Assembly (NCBI GenBank): GCA_015345905.1
Contig: JADDTR010000021.1
Span: 470,708-534,707, forward strand
Length of the DNA: 64,000 nucleotides
From: Aotearoamyces nothofagi
Lineage: Eukaryota > Ascomycota > Leotiomycetes > Leotiales > Tympanidaceae
Direction: 5' to 3'
Shown here: one piece after another, positions 33,122 to 45,540 of the stretch
How positions within the stretch are numbered: the stretch's first letter is position 1
Layout: every line of letters starts with the position of its first letter
Position numbers and translations under genes: made by a program
The notes under the pieces: model-generated
Seen by the model: the letters and a program-made list of their open reading frames with translations, nothing else
The model's database searches: none
What the model was told of the DNA's origin: nothing

Positions 33122-35518
33122 TTAACACGGCAGCGATAGGCCTGTAGTGCCACCAGTCTCACCAGTCTCACCAGCTGGTACATGCATCAAATCCCAGTCC
33201 ATCGCAGACCAGTTTAATTGATTGACATCAACACCTAGCGGAGCTAGTCCGGGTAAGTCGTGGTACCCCCCCGGCTCCCCTACTGTGTAACCGTCTTGAT
33301 CTCCCATGCCATAAAACAGGCTGTGACCACCAAAGTCCATAGGGATTGACATAGGAAAGTCGTCAATACCAACATCCGTAGCACCGTTTGGCTGTCCTGT
33401 GTCTGGGTTTTGCGCATTTTGCGCATTTTGCGCCACTTTATGTCTAATGGATACCACAACACTTGGTGTCACCAACGGCTTTCCTGATTGCTTGAATGCT
33501 GCCTCGCGGGCCTCCCAAGCCTGGAGGAAAATATTCGCGAAAAGTCTAAATAGAGGACTCTCGTCTCTATCGTGAAAACAGAAACGAGCCTTGTAGTTGT
33601 CACTCATAACTTCCCAAGCCTGTTCGGCTTGGTGACTGAGAGGCCGCCGTCTTAGGTTTTGAATTATGTGAATGTATGCGGTAAATGGAAAGTAGAATTG
33701 AAGTAGCCAAAGGAATCCTTTAGTAAGGGGTGAGGTGACGATCTTTGTATCACACTCAAGCATGCTGAGCGCAAACGAAATGGAAGCCTCGCGCTGCGCC
33801 GCCGCTTGATGCACGGATGAGTTAGAACATCTGGAATAGTGTTCTATGAGGCGGCATTTAGCAAGGTATGCTCGCGTCATCCAGATCGTCATGAAGTGGA
33901 GTTGGTTCTCTGGGTCACAAAACTTGAGATACTTGTCCTCGATCATATGTGCTAAGCTGTCCAGCTCGCTGCCTTCTGGGATAGGAACGCGCTGAACATT
34001 CTTGGCAATGGGTTTTAAAGCCGGATTAGCAAAGTCAAGGTGGAACGTGGTATGCCGTACAAAGTCCCCCAGCTCACTACGCACAACAGCGAAAAGTGCC
34101 TCGGTGGATTTTCCCTGGACCTGCGGGGGCTCCTTCATCTCTAGGCGGAAATCAGAATCATTCACGTTAAGAGGGATTCTGCAGTCCCACGTAGGAGTTA
34201 GCGTTGCGGATTTGAAGTTAGCCAGCTCGCCGATGCGAGTGTCGAAGAGGACCAGCGACCACCAAAGCCTTCGGCGCATTTCAGCCTCGAGAGCGGTGCA
34301 TTTGGCTAAGGCCGATTCGCTGTTGATACCCATGCGTTGCGCAATGCGAATGGCAACGCCGAGAATGGAGGTCAGAGAATGAGGAACTGTGCTGGGTCTA
34401 ACCGACACCTAAAATCATTAGAAAGCAAGCACATAACCACCCGACAAACTTACTAGGTAGAGGTATAACGCGGTCAAGCAGTCACGATCAGTGGACCGTA
34501 AAAACCCACACTTCGACAGAGCTTGCTGACAGCCGAAATGATACCTATTTAAAAGCTCTGCCTTTGACGAACCAAGCATAGCCTGGCAGTCATCCACGCT
34601 GAGACTTAAAACAGACATGCTATAGATGCTGAACATGAGCGCCTCCAAGGCGGGCATGATATTTAAGACGTCACCCGCGGCTTCTATGATGCGTCCTTGC
34701 AGGCTCGGAGTGTGTGTGACCTTAAGTAGCGGATCGACATTGTCGAGGTAAAGCTGCCAAAGTCTAAATATCTGGACCGGTTCGGGGTGTAAAGTAGATA
34801 TATCGGCTATCTGATGCGAGCCAAATAGAAGGTAATCATTATTTTCAAATAATTGATTCCACGCCTTCTTGATTACAGCCTGACCCACATCAACACCCAC
34901 ATCATCACCCGAGGAATCACTAATAGAGTCAGGGTCTCGGTACTATTTCAATTGTGAGTGAGTAGAGCTTAAATCACACGGGATATAGGTAGCTGTACCT
35001 CCTGGCTCAAGGCGCGCCAGATGTCCCTAAGACAATTAGTCATTATCAGATAGTTTCTTGGAGAGCACGTACTTGACCTCATACTCTCTTTCTGACTTGA
35101 CGGTAGTCGAGGGAGACGAGGAATCTCCCCCCGCAATTTTCGGCTGCTCATCGTCTGAATCATAGTTGCCCTCTACGTTAGAAGACCCCTTCTCTCCAGC
35201 CGATTCTTTGTGGAGCGGCTCAAACTTGATGTTGTTCTGACGGAGCAGGTCCTCGTACTTGTGAAGACGTTCGAGCAGCTCTCGCTCGGGAAACCTGCGT
35301 CGTCGCTGGCGCGAGACCTGTGCCGCCGGTACACACTGCGCTCGGGACTTGATGCAATTCGCGCAAGGATGCTTGCGATCACACTTCACCTTGCGCTGCT
35401 GACAAAGGACACACGCAAGCACTCGCTGTGGCTTCGAGAGCTTGGGTTGGGACGGGGTCAGCGTGCCTGGAGATGTGTCTGGGGTTCTGCCCTCAGTTGT
35501 CGGTAGCACCGTCGACAT
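33122..35518 (-). CDS. Zn2Cys6 transcription factor with fungal-specific domain
   Basis: Exons 35518-35073, 35026-34999, 34942-34454 and 34408-33122 give 749 aa. The zinc cluster is C36-x2-C39-x6-C46-x5-C52-x2-C55-x6-C62, followed by a basic stretch (RQRRRRFPE) and a coiled-coil helix (ELLERLHKYEDLLRQN) for dimerisation. The tiny 28-nt second exon restores VKDIWRALSQEYRDPDS, a conserved linker block. The fungal_trans domain spans about residues 200-500, with typical helices around LQIFRLWQLYLDNVDPLLKV-like sequence and EAEMRRRLWWSLVLFDTRIG. A 9-bp coding repeat near 33411-33432 gives a run of Gln-Asn-Ala. It is nuclear by family. It is divergent from the DHA2 efflux pump at 36419, a common regulator-transporter arrangement, so control of that pump is plausible. 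Confidence 0.92.
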
Positions 35519-36418
35519 GATTGTTGCACGGGCGACGTCGTGCCCGGGTCAGCCAGCTATTCGGCATGGGCGTGTTCCCTCTGTGCGTCTTAAACATGCA
35601 AAGCGTCTAAGCAGCCAGCGCTCAGTATGGAGATGGAGTACACTCGGGTGCTAACTGTATAAGAGCGGGTGCAGCCACAGACGTCATGTGACTCGTCCCC
35701 CGCGCCGGACTTTCGTAAAGCCCGAGAAGCAATTCGTTGTCACTCACTTGGGTTCTCAACCATGCCGCCATCGTTTGCCTCCTTTGGTGACCTTGAACTT
35801 CAAGTTCTCTCCGGAACCAAGTGATGCATCTTAAACAGCCTGGGCACAGATATGGCGCTGGGCGATATTCGCATGCACTGACGTTTGCGATCTTTTCCCT
35901 TGAGCACAATTCAATCTTGCCGAAACACCAACGTCGGTATCTTGTAGGCTATTTAGTACTAACCCACTACATATTCTTTGAGCTCAACTATCTCTCTCAA
36001 ATATTGATTCGGGCATAGATGGGATGGTGCTATATCATTTATTCACCGGCTTATCTATATTTACCTTAAGACTGAGTTCTTCGGTGGATACTGACGATAT
36101 CATGTGACCATCTTCCTATCTCGGGGTTTCCTAGAGCCCGAGAAGTAATTTCTATATAACAGCAAATTATCTACTATTTTTTATATATACGTTCGATCTT
36201 AGTCTGAGAGAGAGCTATTAGTATCGCTCGTCGTCCTTTAAAGTCAGAAGTTTTCCTTTCACCTCTGGTTCTTGAGACATAATTTTGATCTCATTCTCCA
36301 TAAGCTGTCAATATTTTCAGTTACGCCAACAGTTCCCAGTACCGCTTCTCGTCCGCTTGCGACAGGTATATTTTCTGCGTTGAGGTGGACTGGTGGAGAA
36401 ACAGGTTCCTTGATTGCC
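35519..36418. promoter_or_regulatory. Shared promoter of regulator and efflux pump with a duplicated ~50-bp element
   Basis: Two imperfect direct copies lie at 35685-35735 and 36101-36150. Both begin CATGTGAC and contain GG, TTTC, TA, then GCCCGAGAAG and AATT at nearly the same spacing. The second copy is 416 bp from the first. CCCGAGAAG is identical in both. The arrangement between a Zn2Cys6 gene and a transporter gene suggests operator sites, which is an inference. Confidence 0.5.
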
Positions 36419-38410
36419 ATGACGTTTCGACGTCCAATGCCTCCCCAAAGCGCTGAGCCGGCTGCAGAAGATGCATCAGACTTGGGTACGGTACAGGCCG
36501 GCAAGACCTCTCACGATATTGCAACTAAAGGCGATCTGAGCAAGCCCGACGAAATCTCTGAGGAGCAGTCGACCACGAGGGTTGCTCTCCTGCTAATCTC
36601 GGTCTTTACGAGCATGTTTCTGGTCGCTCTGGACAGAACCATTATATCAACGGTATGAGTACACTCCATTGGACAGAGCTCACATTCAGACGACTTTTGT
36701 TGTCTCGCTGTAAGACTATGTGCTAATTTGCCCTGACTAGGCCATACCTCAAATCACCGACGAATTCAACTCCCTCCCTGACGTCGGCTGGTACGGAAGT
36801 TCATATCTGTTGACATGCTGCTCGTTCCAGCTGCTGCGTGGAAAATTATACACATTTTACGCTGTGAAAGTCGTCCTTCTTACAAGTGTCCTACTATTTG
36901 AGGTTGCCTCTGTTGTCTGTGGAGCTGCTCCTAGCTCAGCAGCCTTCATCGTTGGAAGAGCAATCTCCGGAGTTGGCGCCTCTGGAATCTTCGCTGGAAC
37001 CGTAAGTTTACCACTATTTTCTCCCTCATTAACCCCAACTGCTGACGGGTTTCCCTAGATTGTGTGCATTGTCTATGCTGTTCCTCTGGAAAAGCGTCCA
37101 AGATTACAAGGTCTCTTCGGCGCCCTGTTTGGCCTTGCTTCGGTCGTGGGCCCTTTAATTGGAGGGGCCTTTACCTCAAATGTGACGTGGAGGTGGTGCT
37201 TTTATATCAATCTGCCCTTCGGTGGCGTGGCGATAGTCGTCATTGCCTACTGTCTCAAGGTTCCCGACCGAGATGCAACCAAGCTCCCCTGGACGGAGAA
37301 GCTGTCGCAACTTGATGGTCTTGGCACTGCAGTCCTGATACCTGGTGTGGTCTGTCTTCTGTTGGCACTTCAGTGGGGTGGCCAGACGTATGCTGTAAGT
37401 TACTGGTACCATTGCTTTGACTTTCCGGCGTATTGACAGTCTCTAGTGGAGTAGTGGGCGTATCATAGCATTGTTGACTCTTATGGCAGCATTCCTTGCT
37501 GCTTTCATTGCCGTCCAGATATTTCTTCCTAAGACAGCAACAATCCCTCCGCGCATTTTCAAGCAACGGAGCATCATTTCTGCCTCCTGGGCAACCCTTT
37601 GTGTCGGCTCTTCGCAATATATATATGGTAAGAAAAACTACATAGTCAGGCATTATTACCTTGTGACTAACCTTAGGCACAGTGTACTTCCTCCCAGTTT
37701 GGTTTCAATCCATAAACGGTGTCTCTGCCGTGGAATCCGGCATCCGACTCCTGCCTCTGATGCTAGCGATGGTCGTCGCGACAATCGTCGGCGGATTCGG
37801 GACTCAGAAGATCGGATACTACACGCCGTTCGCCATCGTAGGATCCTGCATCATGTCCGTCGGGGCCGGGCTCCTCACGACCCTCCAGGCTGACACAGGC
37901 AAGGGGAAGTGGATCGGTTATCAAATTATATACGGCTTCGGCATGGGCATGGCTTTCCAAGCACCAAACCTCGCTGCACAGACGGTTTTGCCAACAAAGG
38001 ATGTGCCGGTCGGGACATCGCTGATGTTCTTTAGCCAGCTCCTAGGTGCGGCGGTGTTCGTCTCTGTCGGAGAGAACGTCTTAGACAATCAGCTTGAGCA
38101 GAGGCTTTCCGGGGTACCTGGCTATAACTCGAGTCTCATCACGTCGGGTGGCGCCACGTCACTACTTAGCTCGGTTCCTGCAAATCAACGGGACACTGTT
38201 CTCATGGCTTATAATGAGTCGTTGCGGAAGGTGTTCCAGATCGGGCTGATCCTATCGTGTCTTACCGTCCTCGGTGCCGCTACGCTAGAGTGGAGGAGCA
38301 TGCTCAAGAAGCCGGAGGCAAATGCCGATGCCGAGACCAGCAGATCGGCTGAAGAGAAGAATATTGGGGCCGATGATGGTGCAGAAACAGACTCCGGGAC
38401 GGTGGGCTAG
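36419..38410 (+). CDS. MFS drug efflux transporter, DHA2 (14-TM) family
   Basis: Exons 36419-36652, 36741-37001, 37059-37394, 37447-37627 and 37683-38410 give 579 aa. After a polar N-terminus of about 60 residues, the first membrane helix ends in [19 protein letters not shown], the DHA2 motif D1. Later signatures are [46 protein letters not shown] with [19 protein letters not shown], and [20 protein letters not shown] after the fourth splice. These mark proton antiporters that export toxic compounds or secondary metabolites across the plasma membrane. The C-terminus is acidic and cytosolic. All introns (88, 57, 52 and 55 nt) have GTAAGT-like or GTATGA donors. The start at 36419 gives the normal length; no upstream in-frame ATG exists. 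Confidence 0.93.
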
Positions 38411-39373
38411 AGTTAGAGAGTGAAGTAAAGTAACTACAGAGGGAACGGATGAGACTGCTGTAGCATGTAGGTAAGGCAACCGCTAGATGAGGAGCCTGTA
38501 CTATATAGCTTAATTATATTCTCATCTGGTGTCATGACGCATTTGTGCTTTTTTACAAATCAGATGTGTTATTACTTCTTTTGTATATTCCTTCAAGGTT
38601 TCTTATATGCACACTGTGGAAAGCTCCTCTTGCAGCCCTGACTTCCTGCTCGTCGCGAGGCGAGTCCGGGCCTGGAAATTACACATTCGAAGCAGGTATG
38701 CAACGAGCGAGACTTCTTTTCAGAAGTAAACGGCATGCGAGCCACGATGCCTAGGGTAACCCCTGCTATAGATGTAGTATTTGGGATTGCTTCCAACGCG
38801 TCCTGCGGGGTTTTAAAAGATTGTGTCTGTCTGATTGTTTTGTTACTTATACTACGGGGTAATGAATGCATATATATCTATGCCATAGCCTTACGACACC
38901 GTTTCTTCTTCTGTGATATAATCATCTCGTCAATTATCTAGCGATTCTTCTTACCGTCACTAGTCCCCCCCTTTTTTTTTCTTCACTCGCACGCCAAATA
39001 AACCCAGACGTTTCCAGCATTGCGAGAGAGTAAACGAGAGTTTACACCCTATACCGACAGATGGCTTACCACTCTACATTTCCATCCCACCAAAATTCCA
39101 TCTAAACAGTAAACGAAGCACGGGTAACAGGTAATATCCAGACCACAACACCCAACTCCCGTGACCGGAGGAAGACAGAGACTGAGAGCTTCTAAAATAC
39201 AATCCGCACTTCTTCCCGACTTGGCACATCTCCCCACACCCTTCCACCCACCAAACCCGCCTTCCCAGCGCGCCTAGCCGTACCAAGACCCAAGCACAGC
39301 CAAAACACCACCTCAAAGCACGACAACGTAGAGCAGTCTCATCAAACGCTCCCCAAACCAGCCCCAGTCTTCC
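38411..39373. other. Intergenic interval between convergent genes
   Basis: About 960 bp holding the 3' regions of the efflux pump and the two-TM protein. A poly-C/poly-T stretch lies near 38965-38980. No gene is supported. Confidence 0.5.
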
Positions 39374-41287
39374 TCAAACCCACCCCCCACACGCATATCC
39401 CACAATCCCCACCTCCCCCAAAAACCCTTCCGGATCAGCCAGCACGCGCACCATCTCCTCCCTCGCGGCATGCGGATCCGCTTCGTCGAGCTCGCTGACG
39501 ACGGCCCAGTACCTGGAGAGGGGGACAAGAATCTCGCCACGCGGCAGCTCGATCAAGCCGGCACGGATTTCGGTGCGGAAGGCGGCGGCGAGGGTGGCGT
39601 GGGCTGCGGTGATTTGGGATGTGGTTGCGGATCTGGGGGATAGAGTGCGGCGCGAGGGCACCGAGTCAGCCGTCTCGACCGCAGCTCTCTCGTCCGCAGC
39701 TCTCTCATCCACAGTCTGCGCCGCGCGGTATGCGTCACCGACAGCCGACGAGGCAGGTCCCCTAACGCAGCCCTTGTGCTCGGCCAGCCCGTTGCGCGGC
39801 CCAGCAAGGCTTGCGGGAACCTGGGCACCTCGCCCACCCGCGCCGCTGTTTCCCGGGAGGAGACCGCATGGCAGGAATGGCCGGGGGACGGAGGCGGGAG
39901 CAGGGTCTTGCTGGTTCGGCGGGCGGGGTGAGTGGGTGGTGGCGGGGGTGGAGGGTCTGGAGGGGTTGTCGGGATCGGGTACGATGGTCTCTGGACGGCT
40001 GGATGGGATGGTGTCTTGTGGGTTCTGGAGGTAGCTACCTTCGGGAGACGGTGGGTGGCGCGTTGGTGTCGAGTGTTGATACGGTTCAACAGTTGGATGT
40101 CCAGTTGGGGTTCTATACGGCTGGAAAATCATAGCCGCAACCTGGCCTCCCAGCGAAGCAGCCGAGTGTGATCGAGAAACCGTCAGATCACCACGTACCC
40201 CACCCATACTCATCGCCGACACCTGGCTATCCCTAGGATTATACGCGCGGTATATCTGCGGTGTCTGTCTCGCATCCCCCGCGGACGCAGGAGGCCTCCC
40301 AGCCACCGGCATCGCCGCATCGACCATGCCACCAAGGCCAGCTCGCGGTGTCGAGGTCGAGATATTCCCCGCGGCAGCTGATTCCACCGAGAGAGTGGGT
40401 TCGCCCACGCCGAGTAACTCACGGCGCGGCGAGCGATCGCCGAGACCGGCAGGCCTACTACAGCAGTCCAGAGACTCGTCTTCGGGATGCTCGTGCTGTC
40501 TGCGGTGTGTGGGGGACGGGGCAGGCTGTGCTTGCTGCGGTGCGGGACCCTCGCTGTGGCTTCCGGGCGCTGGGTTCGGCGCGCTGCTAGACCGTGGGCT
40601 TGCGCGCGGATTGTCGCTGTCGCCAATCTCAACCGGCCGCTGGATGTCAGCTGGAGTTTCTGGGCGACTGGACCTTGACGTGCCGCGTGCGAGAGCGCCC
40701 ATGGCGTCGTCGTGGGAGTCGCCGAGCTGGTGGGCACAGCCTCGCGGTACGTTCTGGAGCGCATGGTCAGTCTGGTCGCGAGAGGTGATGTTGTCGGATA
40801 CGGCCCAGCCTGCTCTTTTCCACCCTATGCATTCCTGAAAGGTCGAGAGTATTGATGTATTGCGCCGAGTCTGTCTTGATTCAGAGAATCTCATAACAAA
40901 CTGTCGCGTTACGAGTTCGTAATCTTCAAGGAATCGTCTTGTCTTCGCCCACCTTTGCCGTTTTCCTCTGAGACCGTTATCCCGTCGAGGGCCAGACGAC
41001 CCGGAAGTTGAAGAAATCTCAGCATCGCCGCCAGGGAAGTAGCGTTTGCGACAGTACAAGAGTAGATGTGCTGTTAGAAGCAGCGCCGTGAGGGCACCGA
41101 ATGCAATCGCAGCTCCGATAGAATAGCTTGTTGGTAGAGGCTCGTGGAGGTAGAGAGTATAGACCAAGACCACAGTTCCTGTGATGACAAAAAGTAGAAA
41201 TAATGCAACAGGTAAGACTGTGCGAGCCGTGTCATAGAGAAATCCGTCGCGATTACGGGAGTCTGGGGCTTGCTGGCGGCCGGACAT
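39374..41287 (-). CDS. Two-TM protein with long disordered tail, 637 aa
   Basis: Single exon. Two strong membrane helices lie at about residues 23-47 and 56-79, joined by a short loop. A basic segment follows (KRQRWAKTRRFLEDYELVTR). Most of the protein from about 150 to 560 is low-complexity and rich in Pro, Ser, Arg and Ala. A structured C-terminal part (about 570-637: HATLAAAFRTEIRAGLIELP, then LSRYWAVVSELDEADPH) follows. I do not recognise a family. The fold suggests a membrane-anchored scaffold with a cytosolic tail. The long minus-strand frame uses codons consistently and runs into no stop despite its length, so I take it as real; the exact stop-side boundary is the frame's own stop. Confidence 0.65.
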   Translation of the reverse strand: MSGRQQAPDSRNRDGFLYDTARTVLPVALFLLFVITGTVVLVYTLYLHEPLPTSYSIGAAIAFGALTALLLTAHLLLYCRKRYFPGGDAEISSTSGSSGPRRDNGLRGKRQRWAKTRRFLEDYELVTRQFVMRFSESRQTRRNTSILSTFQECIGWKRAGWAVSDNITSRDQTDHALQNVPRGCAHQLGDSHDDAMGALARGTSRSSRPETPADIQRPVEIGDSDNPRASPRSSSAPNPAPGSHSEGPAPQQAQPAPSPTHRRQHEHPEDESLDCCSRPAGLGDRSPRRELLGVGEPTLSVESAAAGNISTSTPRAGLGGMVDAAMPVAGRPPASAGDARQTPQIYRAYNPRDSQVSAMSMGGVRGDLTVSRSHSAASLGGQVAAMIFQPYRTPTGHPTVEPYQHSTPTRHPPSPEGSYLQNPQDTIPSSRPETIVPDPDNPSRPSTPATTHSPRPPNQQDPAPASVPRPFLPCGLLPGNSGAGGRGAQVPASLAGPRNGLAEHKGCVRGPASSAVGDAYRAAQTVDERAADERAAVETADSVPSRRTLSPRSATTSQITAAHATLAAAFRTEIRAGLIELPRGEILVPLSRYWAVVSELDEADPHAAREEMVRVLADPEGFLGEVGIVGYACGGWV

Positions 41288-41860
41288 GATTTGAAACTTG
41301 GGCAGCGACGAGCTTGTTGATGGCGATTTGAGAAGAGGAATGTCATGATTGATAATGTAGGAAAGGAATCAAGTTATTCGAGAGAATTTAATGATCGAAG
41401 ATGAAAGATACTTCTGATATCCTCGTGAAAGAAGGTGTTGCCTACGGCAGACTACAGAATGTCTCAAATGGACTGACATCAGAGCCAAGCTCAAGTCTCG
41501 AACATCTTGAGCCGAGACAAAAAGGATAAAGGGGATGAGGAACAACTTGAAGAGGTTCCTGTAGGGTGAATAAAAATTGCTATTCGTTCTCAGTTAGAAC
41601 CTTTAACCTGACAAACGTTCCTATAAAATGAATTACAGGATAGAGTAAACCCCTGCTATCAGTAATACTGATAGGTTACCATTTACTATTGCCACTTTGC
41701 GACACTTGGCCCTAGAATATTTCGGCTTCCTATCCCCTCCTGACCGTCGAGCTTGCCTATTATCTAGGCCTAGTTAGTTTAAACACCGAATAGTTTTATA
41801 TCATTTCCAACAGAACTTACACCAAACATCCATTATTCGGCTCTGTATCCAAATATCAAC
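41288..41860. other. Intergenic interval
   Basis: About 570 bp between the promoter of the two-TM gene and the 3' end of the next minus-strand gene. No gene, repeat or other structure was found. Confidence 0.5.
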
Positions 41861-43578
41861 CTATTGCTCACGTAATTTAGACTGCTCATACCCATCGTCA
41901 AGTATCTTCTTCATCTCCTGCACAAGATCATCCTGCTCCGCTGAGCTCGCACTCACTACCTCGGCAAACCATTCTACTATCATCACTGGCGTAACATCAA
42001 CAAACCAGCCTACGCCCCCATTTCCAGATCCTTCAAGTCGCAGAGGCTTTCTGAGACGTTCCAACGTCGGCACATTTGCCTCCATAGCGTATTCTCGATC
42101 CAGCTGCTGTTGTCGGTGGTATCCTAAAGCTTCTGAAACTTTAATATTGAGAATCTTTATTTTCTCGTCATTGTAGATGTCGGGGTTGTCTTGCATTGCA
42201 ACCGTATACCATGAACTTGTTAATTCATGCCATTTAAGACTCATTTTCCAACTGGTTTGATAACAATCAAACTCTTGACTACTGATGTCGTCTTTGCGTT
42301 TCAGAAAATCGCGAAACTTGGGTGCTGGAAGTGGGAATGAGGACGGCCAATCGTATTCTTGCAGTAGCTTCTTGCTTCTGATGAACATCTATAGAATGGA
42401 TGTTAGTATTCGAGATGCAGAAAAGCAGGAAAAAATTGCATGGCTCAAAAGAGCGGCCCTTAAATGCTCCTACTACAAGTTTTGCGCCTACCAGAAAGCG
42501 ATAGAAGAGAATAGGCAATGAGATATATCCAGTCATGCTGTAACTGAGCCAAAGCCTGCTAAAAATTACAGGCAGGAGATTTTACTTATTGATCGTCAGT
42601 ACCTGACGAAGGTGGTCAGGTACTGACGATTATTAGTAGCAGCTTGACCAAGTATCCCGCCACTTGACCTAATCCACCCCCCACAACAAAGAACATGATT
42701 GAAACTGCGGCAAACCTAAGCCAAGACCAGTGAGAATATTAACTTACCAGAGACCTCTCTCCCTCGGCCATGACATCCATTCCTCCATCAGGAATCCACT
42801 TCATCGTCAGGTAATTATCGATCCACTCCTTCAGGATATCCTCGATGGGCCTCTTTGGCCCCTCGAACTTTTTGCACACACTGCCATCCACGCTGTCGCC
42901 ATCATCTGCACCGTAATCCTCCAAATAGATACCTTCGCCCGTTCTAGTATCGACGTAGAGCGCCGTCCCAGAATCGCCTCCCCACCACTGCGTCAGCTGC
43001 ATTATGTAGGGCGGAAGGATGGGTCCAAACAAATCACGGTCCAGTTGGGCGTCCGAGTCCGAGTCCGAGAATGAAGGCTTGCTGGCCATCATGGTCTCGG
43101 GAGCGATCTTGTAAAGCTCGCTGTCGGTAGAGGCATAAGGTAACAGACATGTCAGCTCGACAACAGCACGGTCAACAGGAGGATCACATCGTTGCGCCTC
43201 TAGTTCAACTTGCGCACATTGCTCCGCATTCATCCGAGTCACGCATAATTCTGGCAGCCCTCCGCCCTCAACATCATCCCAGCGAACAAAATTGCCGTTC
43301 TGGGCTTGGATTACCAGAAGCTGAAGCCAAAGGTCTATGATAGCTTTTGGATTGAAGTGCGATGATTTGGTACGGATTTCGATGTTGGGAGATTCGATCG
43401 AAAGCCGCTCCGTTGGGGAAGGGAGAGCATCGACTGGAAGATGTAGCTCGTATACATGGTCAGAAAGCAAGTTTGCGGGGGATTCAGCCGAGGCATTGGA
43501 CTCTTCATCATTCAACTGGAAACATGAAGCTTGTCTCGCCGAGACAAACCTGATGTTCCTCTCCATCACCATCGTCAA
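41861..43578 (-). CDS. Hypothetical protein, two exons, 452 aa
   Basis: Exons 43578-42748 and 42388-41861 join in phase 0. The first exon ends at a clear GTAAGT donor, and the second starts after TATAG directly at an ATG codon. Exon 1 encodes an acidic protein with a block LPPYIMQLTQWWGG, then ALYVDTRTGEGIYLEDYGAD and a helix ILKEWIDNYLTMKWIPDGG. The Tyr/Asp-rich GEGIYLEDY part recalls SMI1/KNR4-like scaffolds, but that is only a resemblance. Exon 2 adds WHELTSSWYTVAMQ and an amphipathic C-terminus. The 359-nt intron is unusually long for this window and carries a hairpin (42592-42630), so a short extra exon inside it cannot be excluded. A serine/aspartate repeat (FSDSDSDAQ) lies in exon 1. 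Confidence 0.6.
42592..42630. repeat. Perfect 16-bp inverted repeat with 7-nt loop inside an intron
   Basis: The arms 42592-42607 (ATCGTCAGTACCTGAC) and 42615-42630 are exact reverse complements around a loop of GAAGGTG. The structure lies in the middle of the 359-nt intron of the hypothetical gene at 41861-43578. It could be a remnant of a small inverted-repeat element or an RNA hairpin. Confidence 0.85.
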
Positions 43579-43739
43579 TTATGTTCCTTGATAGATGGTT
43601 ATGGGCAAGCTGTTGAGCATTGTATTGTGTTGTTCGTGGAGGCAGCAGCGTGTAGCGTTGCTCACGTGAGTATTAATAGCCTTACTACGGCGGACTAAAC
43701 GATCCTTGGGGCCGATTTCGCGAGTGTAGGCGAGCGAGA

Positions 43740-45540
43740 GCGAGCTTTATATACCAAAATAAGAAAAAGGTAATTCGATATAGTATATTATAGCTGCTTG
43801 GTATAATAGTTTAGCTGACTATTCTTAGATAGCAGTCTATTTATAAGTTGTTGAGACTTTATAAAATTCTCTATCTTCTGAAGATATAGAAATCTATACA
43901 AGATATAGAAGATATAAAATAGATTAAATATTAAACTATATTAACTTCTAATATAGTTATATAAGAAGTTAATATTTATAATATATATCTAGAGAATAGC
44001 TGTTTAATAAAATAGCTAAAGTGATAAAAGGTAAAGAAATACTATTAAATAGTTTATATTCAAGATATAAACTTATAAATCTATTAATATATTCTATAAA
44101 CTTACAATCTACTTTATTCAAATTTTATAATACTTGTATAAAGTTAAAGGATACTTTAGATCTTTTATAAAAACAATCTAAACCCTTTTTAAAGAAGCTA
44201 ATTAAATATATAAATAAGAATAGAATAAAAGAATCAGCTTAAATAAAATATAAAGTTTAAATCTTTTAAACTAGAATATCTTTTAAAACTCTAAATTAGA
44301 GTATTAATAAAAGATACTACTTGTCTAAAATATTTATTATATTTAATAAGAAAAATATCTCTGAAAACTTTAGAATTAAAAACAATTAAAAGTAGAACTA
44401 AAAAGTTTTAGAATTAAATACTTTTTTAAAGATATAGACAACAATAATTATCTAAGAATAAATAGAGATAAATAAGCTTAAAATAGAATTAATAAACTTT
44501 ATTACTATATTAATAAAATCTCTATAATCTTCTATAAATATATATAGAATATCAATAGATAAAGATAGTAATCTAGAAATTTCAAATAATAGATTTAATA
44601 TTTATATACTTTAATTAATATAGATACTAATTTAATTGTATTAAATTAGTTATTTATCTCTTTAGAATAGTATTAAATATTCTAGAAGTTTATAATTAAT
44701 AAAGATATAAATAAAGATTATCTATTAAAGTTTTATATATAATACTATTAAAAGAATTTAAACTCTATATATAATAGAAGAATAAAAGTCTAAATATATT
44801 TTATTTATTTAGAGAATAGATTTCTAACTTTTCTTTATTTATATTTAATAGTAATATTTTTAATATTAAAATTTTAAGAAATTAAGAAAAGTTAAATTCT
44901 AACTCTTTTTTAAAGAAATAATCTAGAATTTCTTAAACTAGATTAAATTAGATTATTTAGAAATAGTCTAGTCTTAAAAATAAAATATAGACTATTTAGA
45001 AATTAAAGTATTTAAAGATTAGACTAGACTATTTTTTCTAGTTTAATTTAATCTAGATTATAAACAAATAGTCTAGATCTATTAATCTATTTAAAAACTT
45101 ATTTTAAAAAAGCTATTAATAAATCTTTATAAAATTGGCTATAAATTGTCTTATTAAAAGAAGCTATTTATAAAATATATTTAGAGTTTACTAGAATAAA
45201 AGATAATATTATATAGTAATTATTTATTAAATATATATAAAAAGAATAGAAGACTATTAATTTTTTTTTTAATAAGCTAGTATTAATAATAAAATACTAG
45301 ATTAAAATAGTTTTTAAGACTAAAGATTGATATATAAAATATTAGATTTAAAGAGATTATTAATTATATATATTAGAAGTTTTACTTATTAGAAATAATC
45401 AATTGAATATAAAATAGTTGATTAATTATAACTTAAAGATTATAGTTAACTTTCTAAATTCCTGCCAGAAGCAATATATATTCAGACTTATATCTCTATA
45501 CTATATCAGACAGAGATCTATTTTGCTTATCGGGTTATAT
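43740..45540. repeat. AT-rich RIP-eroded block (left)
   Basis: This block consists almost only of A and T with scattered TCTAG/CTAGA words. Stop codons are frequent in all frames and no gene is possible. The stretch 44930-45090 (alternating TAGTCTAGTC and GACTATTTAG words) matches, with small changes, pieces of the right block at about 49970-50300 and 50630-50900, so both derive from the same repeat family. The pattern is what RIP leaves: C is almost absent except in CT/TCT contexts. Edges are abrupt; GC content rises again within about 50 bp on both sides. Confidence 0.85.
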
